DNA from: Oscheius sp. JU75
Lineage: Eukaryota > Nematoda > Chromadorea > Rhabditida > Rhabditidae
Reading direction: 5' to 3'
DNA length: 64,000 nucleotides
Assembly (NCBI GenBank): GCA_037178855.1
Contig: JASJZC010000004.1
Coordinates: forward strand, 2,914,001 to 2,978,000
Shown: positions 11,846 to 24,505 of the stretch, one piece after another
Layout of the letters: every line of letters begins with the position of its first letter
How positions within the stretch are numbered: the stretch's first letter is position 1
The notes under the pieces: generated by a model
Told to the model about the DNA's origin: nothing
The model's database searches: none
Seen by the model: only the letters and a program-made list of their open reading frames with translations
Program-made: the position numbers and the translations under genes

Positions 11846-13215
11846 ATGTCCACAGAGCTTTTGAGCCCGAATGTGGAAGATTTGTCTCTTCCCTCTTCCT
11901 CGGCTGTCCTCGACTCTCAAGACACATTGCGGGATCAACTGAAGAAGCTGAGAAATAACAAGGCGAATAAGAAGTCGTCTGAAATCTGGGATCACTACAA
12001 GCTGATGGCTGAAGCGCAGAACGTCGAATGTGTCCATTGTTGGCGTATTCTGAAACGGAACGACAGCTCGACCAAGAGCATGTGGGGACATATGACAGCC
12101 TACCATCAGGATCAGTTGGACGAGAGTAACTCGAGAAAAAAGAGACGCATATTGCCGTTGATTGAGAAGAAAAATGATGAGGGAACGGGGGAACAGAAAG
12201 TGGGAATTGGTCAATTTTATTCAAGAGCTTTTTCAGACCCCGACTCAACCGTATGTTAAGCGGCAAAGAGCCGGAGGTGTCAATCATCAGCAGAACACCA
12301 CTACTGATTCCATGGCTTTGGCTCTTCAGCAACTACAAAACGCCACCAATGTGAGTTTGAAATCTGATAATGGAACTGTTCAAAAGTGACAAGTCACAAT
12401 AATTGTGTAACGATTAGTTGAGAAGAAAACGAAAACCAGTAGGTAGTCAGCTAAACGATTTCTCCTGTAACTTTTGAGAGCCATTAACACATCGATCCCT
12501 ACGATTTTCAGCTCAGCCAAATGAGTCAACTGAATGGAGCCCTGAATTTCCTCGAGAATATGCCCAAGTCGAGTGAGGTCATCAACATCTCGGCAGGATT
12601 CACCTCAACGCACAAAGAAGACGAAGACGACCAGCCAGAACATGGAAATGAGCCAGGATCTTCTGGAGCCTCGGCTTCTGGCGAACGCGCAGTCAGTGGA
12701 AGTCCTGTGGAAGAAACGGCCGGAGGCAGTCCATCCGTATCCTCTACCAACCAACTCAATGCCTTCATGAACATGGCTACGAATCCTCTGATGTGGAACG
12801 CCATGTTGTAAGTTTGAAGAAAATATCTAATAATGGTACAATTCCAGAGCCAACTCTTCTCACGGTTCTGCCTTCTCGCTCAATGATGGGCAGTGTGTTT
12901 CGGTTCTGATGAAGATGGCCATCGATCTGGATCTAACGATGTCCTACCACAAACGACGGTTTGTTTTGCAATCTTCCTAATGAGAAGAAACTGTTCAGAG
13001 GAGACATCGAGCTTTGTTTCGAGAGCAATCGTACGGCAGAGAAAAGCGGTGGACGAGGAAAAGTTCTCTGTATGTGTGATCTCGGCCGAGAGATTCGTGT
13101 CGTCGAACGAGTCAACGGTGCTCCGACGGATTCGGAGCTGTGGACCAAAACAGACTTCAACCAGTTCTGCTGGGCAATGAGAGGGAAATGCGCGAAAGTT
13201 TTAGTTAAAAATTGA
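11846..13215 (+). CDS. BED-type zinc finger protein (second of an adjacent pair)
   Basis: Five exons join in frame: 11846-12199, 12237-12350, 12512-12807, 12848-12958 and 12999-13215, giving 363 residues. The BED finger lies at about residues 45-95: aromatic SSEIWDHYKLM, C-x2-C (CVHC), then H-x4-H (HMTAYH). It is followed by a basic patch (SRKKRR) that could be a nuclear localisation signal. The middle is acidic, Ser-rich and probably disordered. The C-terminal ~110 residues look folded but I do not recognise them; no transposase catalytic block is visible. A splice acceptor (TTCAG) ends about 10 nt before the ATG, suggesting trans-splicing or a 5'UTR intron. ATTAAA at about 13267 may be the poly(A) signal. 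A sequence-specific DNA-binding role is inferred from the finger. Confidence 0.82.
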
Positions 13216-13841
13216 ATCTCATAGTTTTCTTATTCCCCGAGTGTCTCAACCAATTTTCTTTCTGTGATTAAATATGAACAGTTCGGGTTCTTACGTATCC
13301 GCCAACCCGTGATAAGATTTGTAGAATGTATATGGAACAATGAAGTTGTATGTGTCTTTGTTATTTGAATCTGTCTGGCGAGAAGTGTCCGTTCCCAAAG
13401 ATCCATCTCTTCCCTTCCTAAATAGTCCTAATGCGGAACGCTTCCAGCTCCTAATGGGTCTCGCCTCTGCAATAATATCCTTCCAGTCTTATCTGTCATC
13501 TTGGTCCATCCGATCATCTCTTTTTGTTTTCTAAAGAAACCCTATGCAAGAGCAATGAGGGAACGAAGTAAGAAGCAAGGTCATGCATACATCTGTGCCC
13601 ATTGGCAGCCACTTTCTAGCGACAGAAACTGCTATAAGGTCAGTTTATCTTCTTTCCCTTCCTCCAGAAGCTAGTCATTATTCAGTCGGCTGTCAGTCGC
13701 TATGCTAATGAATTGACTGCAAACGAAGCGTTAGGTTACTCGGTTGGCTTTACAGCTGTGCAACTCACACAGCCCTGAATACTTAATTGATGGATTAGGA
13801 AGACACCTACCCACAAAAATTAATTCTTTCAGGGCGTTCCG
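13216..13841. other. Intergenic interval upstream of the tau/MAP gene
   Basis: Contains the downstream region of the BED gene and the presumed promoter/leader of the tau-like gene. A TTTCAG acceptor ends 9 nt before the tau ATG. No gene recognised. Confidence 0.5.
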
Positions 13842-16800
13842 ATGAGCGACACTGAAGCTGCAGGGTCGTCTGAGCCATCCGGAGATCAGGAGCTTCCTTT
13901 GCAGGAGACTACGATTGAAATCGTATCTGTTGAAGAGGAGTCAGCTCAAGAGCCAGAGTCACAGCCGGAACCAACTCCACCTCCAGTCAAAGATGAAGAG
14001 AAAGAAGCAGAGACCGTAGAACGAGAAGAGGTCGCTGAGCCATTAATCGCAGCGGAGACTGAGGATCGAGAAGAGTATCCTGAGATTGTTGAGGAGCCGC
14101 CGGAAGAACTGGTGAAAATAATTGGACCTATAGAATCAGCCGAACTCGAAGAACTCAATCAAGACATGACATCTAGCCAGGTGGTCCTTTTCACACTCAC
14201 CCCTTGGCACAAGTTGATCGAAATCTGAGAATGAACCCTTCTTTCCTTTGAATCCCTCTATTTTGAAAGATTCCACCAGCTTTCGCAATGAGAATTCACT
14301 CATTTTGATTGACCAGAGTTAGAGCGGCACGTGACTAATGGCGCTAATCCCACTTGCTCCGTATATCCGTGTCTCTCAGTCCGCTCCGAATACAATATTA
14401 TTTGGTCTTTCTCATGTTACTCCTTCCATTATTCTCCGCTCAGCGCCCGTGTTCTGTATTCAAATGCTCATAACCTCCGCAACTAGCTAATCTTATCAGC
14501 GCCTTGAATAAACAGCTTCAACTATTTGAATTTGCCGCCTCTTTACGACCCCTGAAGCACTGGTCAATCCCTTTACGGAAAGCATCTCTATCGGAGAGAC
14601 TCATCTACATCTGTCCGCTTTTGAGGGCCGCGCCTTTTTCGAAGAGGACACGCCCCTAAGTCATCATATTTCCACTCACGGAGCCCTTTCATGTCCGTGT
14701 GATTTGAAAGATGGCCAAGCCTGTGTCTAATCCGGTTTCAAACGGCTTTGATTATGTAAATAGGCCATGCGCGATAATTTTACGCCATCGTTTGTCCAAG
14801 TGACAGGTGTTCTCCTAGCTTTTTGTTCTCATTCTGGAGTTTCTATTCACGTGACTCTTTCTATTTTATTTGGCCATCATTTATGCGAAACCTGAAAGTC
14901 AGCTATACAGATACATAAAGTTCTCTTCTCAGTTTTCTATAACACTGCTAAACGTTATGCTTTTTGGGCAATCATCCGCCTCCTTCTTCTCCCTAATAAG
15001 ATCTGGAACTTGTTCCTCTCCAAGACTTTTCGAGAGCTTCTAGTGTCTTTTCACCATTCTCTTATAACAAAAACTATTTCAGATAGCTGTCGAACCTGAA
15101 GAAAAAGATATCCCTGAGCTAGAACCTGTGAACCAGGGGATTGTCGAAGAAGCAGAAAAGAAGGAGATCGAGAAGGTAAGTACAAACACCTTGTCGACCG
15201 CGCCCTTCTCGAAAGAAAGAGAACCGGGCTTCTCCTCCCGCTGTCTCCCCTCTGCCAGTCAAACAAAAAACAACAACCTGCTCGTTCGGATCGATCTCAC
15301 TTCTCCTGAGCACGTCAAGAGTCTTACGCCGTAGTTTCAATTTCTTCTGACGAATAAGATAATTTCACCCAATTCGGTCAAGAACCCGTACACTCTCGTC
15401 CATTTGACCCTGAGGAAGAAAAGAGTCTCAGCCTTGACACACCCGAAATGGCTGTTTTCTTCTCTATTCTGACGAGCGGAGTGATTCTTCCCCGTATTTT
15501 CTCGGCCTTTAGTCCTTCAAATTTATTGTCACCATAACTACCGGGCCCCAGACCCTCATTTTTCATCCAAAAGGCCTCCAATCTTTGCTGTGTTCTCATT
15601 CAAGTCTTTCAGAGCGAAGAGATGGTCGATACTGTTCACAACTTCCAAGTTGACGTCAGTCCTTCGACGGAGAAGAGAACAGACTACAGGGCCGATGAGG
15701 ATCGAGAAAAAGAAAGAGTGGATAGCAGTCCTGAACCAGCGACTGTTCAATATTCGAGAACTGAAGAAGACCCTGTGGACAAAGACCTGGAGAACGAAAT
15801 GGTTGTTCATGGAGAGCAGTCGGAACAGGCTATAGAGGACCGAAAAGAAGAAAAAGTTCTCTCTCCAGAGCCAGTAGCCAGTCTAACTCCAGTGGAGGAA
15901 CCGAGAAAGGAAGAACCAAGAGAAGAGATCAAGCATGTAGCTGAGAGCCCTGTGACTGGAATGAAGCTTCCCAGCGCAAGAGCTGCAATTCCTGCTCCAA
16001 AACCAAAAACAGCTGTTCCACCAAAAACGTGAGTGAGAATCTGTAAAAGAGGGCTGTTTTTATTGGCCTTGACTCGTGAAAGAGTCGTTAACTTTAACAA
16101 CTGGACAATAACACCTGGGCCTTTGAACAGAGTCACAGATCTAATCCTCTTGACAAATTCTAACAAAAACGCGTTGTGTTTGTTCAGTTGTTCATCTCCT
16201 TCTACTACGGAAAAGTTACACAAAGAGACTTGAGATCTGTTTGTCTTTTGGACCGAAAGAGGGAGAGAGAAACATATTCATGCGCTTCTTTCCCATTACG
16301 TGGAGGCTGTCGCCCCAAACGCCCGTGCATGGCTAATTTCAGCTGACAAATAGCCCTCCGGCTGTGGTAACTCTCTTTTCTCCCGTCTCGAGTGAGCGCT
16401 ACTTTAAAATCAACAACCCATCAACAGAAAACTCTTTTTAGAACCCCTTCTTCATCTGTTCCTAAAAGACCTACAACGGCGTTACCTGCTGTCAAGACTC
16501 CTGCGAAGACAACGTGAGTCTTTTATTCTTCAAATTTGCATTATCCACGCTCGAAAGATCTGCCTAAAAATCTCTCAGGCAGTCGCCCTCCTAATCTCTT
16601 ACGCTCGCCTGCTCCTAAAAGTGCTCTTTGTTTGGTATCCGTGGGATAGGAATAATAGCCTCCCTCCTCAATTGCTCACTTCCTACTCACGTTATTATAC
16701 TCCTTTCAGCCTGATGAGTCGACCGCCTGCACCTTTCAAAGCTTCTCCGGCCCCTCCGAGACCCAAAGCTGTTCCTCCGAGATCTCAGTCCCAGCACAGA

Positions 16801-17606
16801 ACACCAGCCTCGAGGAATGGCAGCACAAGTGAGTTTTTTGTTTGGTTTGTTTTGAACATTGTCTTTAGCCAAAATAGACAGTCTTCCGAACACTCCAAAG
16901 CTTGTCAACCGGAAATATCAGAATGTACAAAGTCGAGTTGGATCGATCACGGATCATAAGCCTCAAGGGGGCAATGTGGAAATTTTCTCAGAAAAGAAAA
17001 CTTACAAGGCCGAGTCGAAAATTGGCTCTCTTCACAATGCTGAACACAAACCTGGTTTGCTCTCATGTCTTTTCATACTATGGCCTTTTCCAGGTGGAGG
17101 AAACGTAAAGATTGAGACGGCTAAGCTCAATTTCAAGGATGTAGCCAAGCCAAAAATCGACGCTGTGTCGAACCATACTCCTAAACAGTCAGACAAAAAA
17201 GTTCGTTTTTATGTCTACTACAAAACAAACAAGATTATTCCTCAGATCCCAACTCAGAAACTCAACTGGAATGCCCAGTCGAAAATTGGCTCCCTCGATA
17301 ACGCTACCCATAAGGCTGGAGGCGGACAAGTGAAGGTAAGTACATTCGTATTCCTCTCTCTCCCTTGTTTGCCTTTTCACAGCTTCGCACTTGCAGATTT
17401 TGAACCAAAAACTCGAGTGGAACGCCGAGAGCAAAGTGGGAAGTAAAGATAACATTGGACATAGACCTGGAGGTGGCAATGTTCAGGTAGCTTCAGCCAA
17501 TTGTGAACGTGTTTATGCATTCATTTGGCAGATTTACGACGAGAAACTGGAGTACATTGCACAGTCGAAATTGGGATCAGGAGGGGAAAGCGAGAAGAGT
17601 TTCTAG
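13842..17606 (+). CDS. ptl-1: Tau/MAP2/MAP4-family microtubule-associated protein (PTL-1-like)
   Basis: Ten exons join in frame: 13842-14180, 15083-15175, 15613-16028, 16442-16513, 16710-16828, 16869-17054, 17094-17200, 17246-17335, 17397-17486 and 17532-17606, giving about 528 residues. The N-terminal half is a Glu-rich acidic projection domain, followed by a Pro/Lys/Ser-rich region (PRPKAVPPRSQ). The C-terminus holds tandem tau-type microtubule-binding repeats, each with V/I-GS-x-x-N-x-x-H-x-PGGG. Clear examples are SKIGSLHNAEHKPGGGNV, SKIGSLDNATHKAGGGQV and SKVGSKDNIGHRPGGGNV. One repeat between them (residues from exon 7) has lost the PGGG core. Known family role: binds and stabilises microtubules, mostly in neurons. 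AATAAA lies at about 17821. A frame-open segment at 17679-17783 after a TTTTAG acceptor resembles a tau C-terminal tail and may be an alternative last exon. The first intron is 902 bp, unusually long here. Confidence 0.92.
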
Positions 17607-17678
17607 CCTTAATTCAGAGTTGGTTTATCGCCTTTTATCATATCTAACAGCTACTTTTATATCTAAATATGGTTTTAG

Positions 17679-17783
17679 ACCGACCCGTATCGCCTCGACG
17701 TCAATAAGGTAAAGGCCAAAAGCAAGCCGGGTAAAATGCCGGGAGCAGTAGATCCATTGACGGCAGATCAGATCCTCGCCTAG
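17679..17783 (+). CDS. ptl-1: Possible alternative 3' exon of the tau/MAP gene
   Basis: Follows a GGTTTTAG acceptor and reads TDPYRLDVNKVKAKSKPG and onward to a TAG at 17781-17783, 34 residues. It lies before the AATAAA at about 17821, so it is probably within the transcript. No GT donor in the right phase was found in exon 10, so the join would need a non-canonical donor or skipping of exon 10. It could simply be 3'UTR. Confidence 0.35.
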   Translation, partial: TDPYRLDVNKVKAKSKPGKMPGAVDPLTADQILA

Positions 17784-17829
17784 AAAGTCTATATCCAATT
17801 GCATATAATCATCTGTTCTCAATAAAATA

Positions 17830-18456
17830 TTCCCTCCAATATTGGACCAGTCTTCTGTTATTACCATAAGAGCAAACAGACATTCCATGAAGCGCACCTC
17901 CAGTTGGCAGGTTGTTCGTATTCCACTTGACACATCGACCGTTTCAGATTATTTCTCTCGTCTTCTTTATCACAATCTGCTATCTGATTATTCTTTTAAA
18001 AAGTGAAAGGCAAGTTCTTTGAACTACAGACAAAATAGTCTACTAATGGGAATTCTAACAATGAGGGGGATTCGGATGCGATGTCATCACGTAAAACGGA
18101 GTATAGGACATGAACAGAGCATGCGACTGGGGACACTTAGAAGCCAATGTGAAACATGGGAAGTATTGACACGGGAAGGAGAGGCAACATATACATTAAT
18201 TTGGACATTAATTTTCACATTTTGCAGAAACAGTAAGCTAGTGGGAGCCTAGAACTACGAAGAACAAGAAACAAGAGAAGCATACAGGGCTTTTACGCTT
18301 GAAGCTATGAAAAAAACGGAGTAAAGGCTCTTGAACCTCAATCTCATCGAATCCGAGTCGTCTGTTATACAGCAAGTTCTCTTCTTACCATCTCTTCAAC
18401 TCGCCCTGCTGCTTTCACTCTCCTGAAACATAGGAAAAACAAGAAAATACAATGTA
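17830..18456. other. Intergenic interval
   Basis: Downstream of the tau/MAP poly(A) signal and upstream of the foldback element. Only short frames without family resemblance. Nothing recognised. Confidence 0.45.
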
Positions 18457-19130
18457 CCTTCTGTCTATTTGTGTTCGAGAAGAATCTGGGCGCAGGATGA
18501 GAACACTGTCAGCCTTCCCTAGTGGTCCGAGGGATTCCAAGAACTATACCTAACACCACTGTGGATTCGAGGAAGAGTCCAAGGAGCCAAGAAGACCGAG
18601 CATGACCCCCGAAAGAACGTAGTGGCGGATTCACAACTGACTATCACATTACCGCCTCTTCATCATGACAAACCGCGAAATAAGTGTGTGGCGCTACTGT
18701 TCGCAGTGTCTGATTGTCAGCGTCTACTATCAAGGTCAACTGTAAGAAAAGTAGAAATACTGACCTTGTGAGAGCAGTGGAGAAGACGACTGTCGTTGAG
18801 CGGATAGTCTAAAAGCTGTTGGAAGCGAACGGACTTAATCTTTTCAAGTTTCAAATATTACAGAAATTCCTGAACTCTAATGGCTTTGTAAACTTTCGCT
18901 CGGAGCTCGCAAAGAGACAGTAATGTGATAGTCAGCTGGGAATCCGCCATTACTGACACCTTTCGGGGATCATTCTCGATCTTCGATCAACACCGCTGTG
19001 GCTCCTTGGGCTCTGCCTCGAATCCACAGCGGTGTTTTGTATAGTTCTTGGAATCCCTCATACCACTAGGAAAAACTGACAGTGCTCTGGTCAGGCGCTC
19101 GAATTCTTTTCGAACAGAAATAGGCAGGAA
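18457..19130. mobile_element. Foldback element C with ~200-bp inverted arms
   Basis: The arm at about 18457-18670 is repeated in inverted orientation at about 18900-19130. Matching blocks include GAGGGATTCCAAGAACTATA and GACTATCACATTAC, each with its complement in the other arm. The arms match imperfectly, with one arm carrying a small insertion, and a loop of about 230 bp separates them. No transposase frame is visible, so it is likely a non-autonomous foldback/MITE-type element. It lies between the tau/MAP gene and TPST. Confidence 0.82.
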
Positions 19131-19646
19131 GTAGAGACCTTGTTATTTACTTTTTCCGACGTTTTCAGGAGTGGAAGAAGCTGGACGAGTTGAAGTGATG
19201 GCAAGAAGAGAAGGTACTGTATTACGTGTCGGGAAATCCGCTACCCAATGATTCAGTTTATTCATAGCTCAAGCGTAAAAGCCCTGTGTGCTATTTGTGT
19301 TCTGTTCTCCAAGTTCTAGCTTTGCCTTTTTTCCGTTTCTGTGTTGCCTGTTTCCTGTTTAGCCATTTTTTTTTTCGAAATTCACAGCCCCTATTCCTCT
19401 GTTGTATTTTCCCTTCTAAGAGTCCGGTCAACCGTCTGTTTATTCCTCACGTGCCCACGCCCCTTTTGTGTGTGGCGAATTCCTATAGTACTTCTCCCTG
19501 TCCATATTTCTGTCTTTGTATGTTTTCTGCCGTGTTCATGTGTCACTGTTCTGCCTCGTGTTACCACCCCCACGATTGCTCTCAACCTATTGGCTACATT
19601 CCAAACGCCATTTCCTGAATAGTAACTTTTCTCTATATCCTTTTAG

Positions 19647-20816
19647 GCGATACTACGGCGAGTATATAAAGGATGTCGAACTTTTGAACAGCGTAAGAGA
19701 GATTCGCTCGTCTGATACTCGCCTGTCCAGACAGATTTTGAGCAACGATGAGAATATCATCTTTGTGGGTGAGTGACAGTTGTCTCCATGAAAAAGTCCA
19801 TGTCTAGGTGGTGTTCCGAGATCAGGAACCACACTTATGAGAGCAATGCTGGATGCTCATCCTCAAATCAGATGGTAACCTTGGAGTCATCCTATATTCT
19901 ATACGGATTCAGCGGGGAAGAGACGATGATCATCCCGGCATTGCTTCAGATGCGTCAAAATTGGAGAGTCAACTATTTCAATGAAAGTAACACTGCCCAG
20001 ACGGCAATGGACGAAGCCACTTCGGCCTTTTTGCTAGAGGTCGGTCTAGGCGTGAAAATACTCATAGATAACTGCAGATGATCGCGAAAAATGGAGAACA
20101 GAATGCGAGATTGTGCAATAAAGATCCACTAACAGCCGTCTACTCTCAATACCTGTACGAGCTATTCCCCAATTCTCGCTACATTTTGATGATACGGTAG
20201 GAATGAAGAAAGCACTAGTTGGTCTGATTCTAGAGACGGTCGAGCAGTTGTGCATTCGATGATCAAACGAGAAGTCCCCGTGGGTGGATTCAATAGAAAA
20301 AATCCAAAGGTGAGTAGGAGACATCTTGAAATTAATGCCTGTTTGAGCAAATGCTATCCGAATGGAGTCGTCTGATTCGTAAGATGTATAAAGAATGTGC
20401 TGACATGGCTCCGGGAGTTTGTCTCGTCGTCTACTACGAGCGTCTTGTCCAGAAACCGGAAAGTGAAATGCGAAGAATATTGTCTTTTCTCGAGGAACAA
20501 TGGAGTGACAATGTTATTCGGCACGAGGAATTGGTCGGTGGAGAAGTCAAGCTGAATCCGCACGAGTTCTCAACAAGCCAAGTTGCCGAGGCCGTCAATT
20601 TGAAGGCGCTTCAGAGCTGGTTCGGTAGTTATCCCCTGAGTATCATCCTAGAAATTGACAAGATTGCTCCCATGCTCAAGTTTCTAGGCTCGTGTTTATT
20701 CTTCCATTACAAAATCTAATTCAGGATACGATACATCGATAGCCACTCCCAGCTACGATATCTTCAAGACGGATGAATTTTACGAGAGGGCTCCGTACAG
20801 TCAGATTACTGCTTGA
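19647..20816 (+). CDS. TPST: Protein-tyrosine sulfotransferase (TPST), 5' exon not identified
   Basis: Exons read in frame: 19647-19768, 19808-19874, 19913-20039, 20078-20196, 20234-20309, 20348-20687 and 20725-20816. The enzyme moves sulfate from PAPS to tyrosines of secreted and membrane proteins in the trans-Golgi. The PAPS 5'-phosphosulfate loop is exact ([20 protein letters not shown]), split by an intron. CGEET, LCNKDP and the 3'-phosphate loop MIRDGRAVVHSMI-like segment follow, then the C-terminal IAPMLKFLGYD. The N-terminal type II membrane anchor must lie in an upstream exon that I could not fix. A hydrophobic open frame runs into the exon from about 19516, but it lacks an ATG. The last intron (20688-20724) seems to begin with GC, not GT. 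AATAAA follows at about 20825. Upstream lies foldback element C. Confidence 0.93.
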
Positions 20817-21019
20817 TGTAGTCAATAAACATTCAAGAATTGTTCTCTTACCGATCTCAGGTCACACATGTTTCGAGACAAACAAGTTCTTCCTCAAAAC
20901 AATGCTCTCCTCCTTTGGATGGCATCTCTCACGGTCATCGTGTTGTTGTTATCAGATTTTATCAGAGTAGACTATTCATTCGCCCTCGTCACAAACCTCA
21001 TACACACATTTTTAGAGTT

Positions 21020-24112
<3,093 letters not shown>

Positions 24113-24505
24113 AGAGTTTTGACAATAAAATCTTTTTATATTTATGAACCAGAAGAGCACTCAAAAGCCAGTAAAACCATATAGACATTAATATATACTC
24201 GGGTCTTTGACGACGGGGGTCGTGATCACAGAATGGAGCGATTCTAGAAATAGACTACAAACTATGTACAGGGGCAAAAGTGGCAAAATGTACAGAATAC
24301 CGAATATTTTCAGAATAACCCGTTTGGATAGACAGTGAACTGATAACTGGACTCACTGAAAGTGAATCAGTTACCAGTTCCAAAAAAAAAAAAAAAAGGA
24401 AAAATGATTAGGACATGCTGGCAGACTCTTCGGTCTCCATCGGCGTTTCATCCGTACTGTGTCGTGAACTGAACACTTTTCTGTTTTGGAGAATGAATCA
24501 ATGAC
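24113..24505. other. Convergent 3' interval with hairpin and A16 tract
   Basis: Lies between ACSL (plus) and zyg-11 (minus). Contains the ACSL AATAAA at about 24124 and an imperfect 20-bp hairpin (24337-24355 with 24362-24381) directly followed by sixteen A at 24382-24397. No gene. Confidence 0.55.

Noticed and set aside
16582-16620. Extra proline-rich exon in the tau/MAP gene
   Set aside because: Including it breaks the frame of the next exon; joining 16513 directly to 16710 keeps the frame.
20625-20651. 27-bp intron in TPST (GTAGTT...CCTAG)
   Set aside because: Reading straight through aligns with other TPST proteins without a gap (WFGSYPLSIILEIDKIAPML), so it is coding sequence.
20868-20966. 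Hydrophobic frame proposed as the ACSL N-terminal anchor
   Set aside because: It is out of phase with the ACSL frame and no suitable donor joins them; the ACSL exon 2 already contains a membrane anchor.
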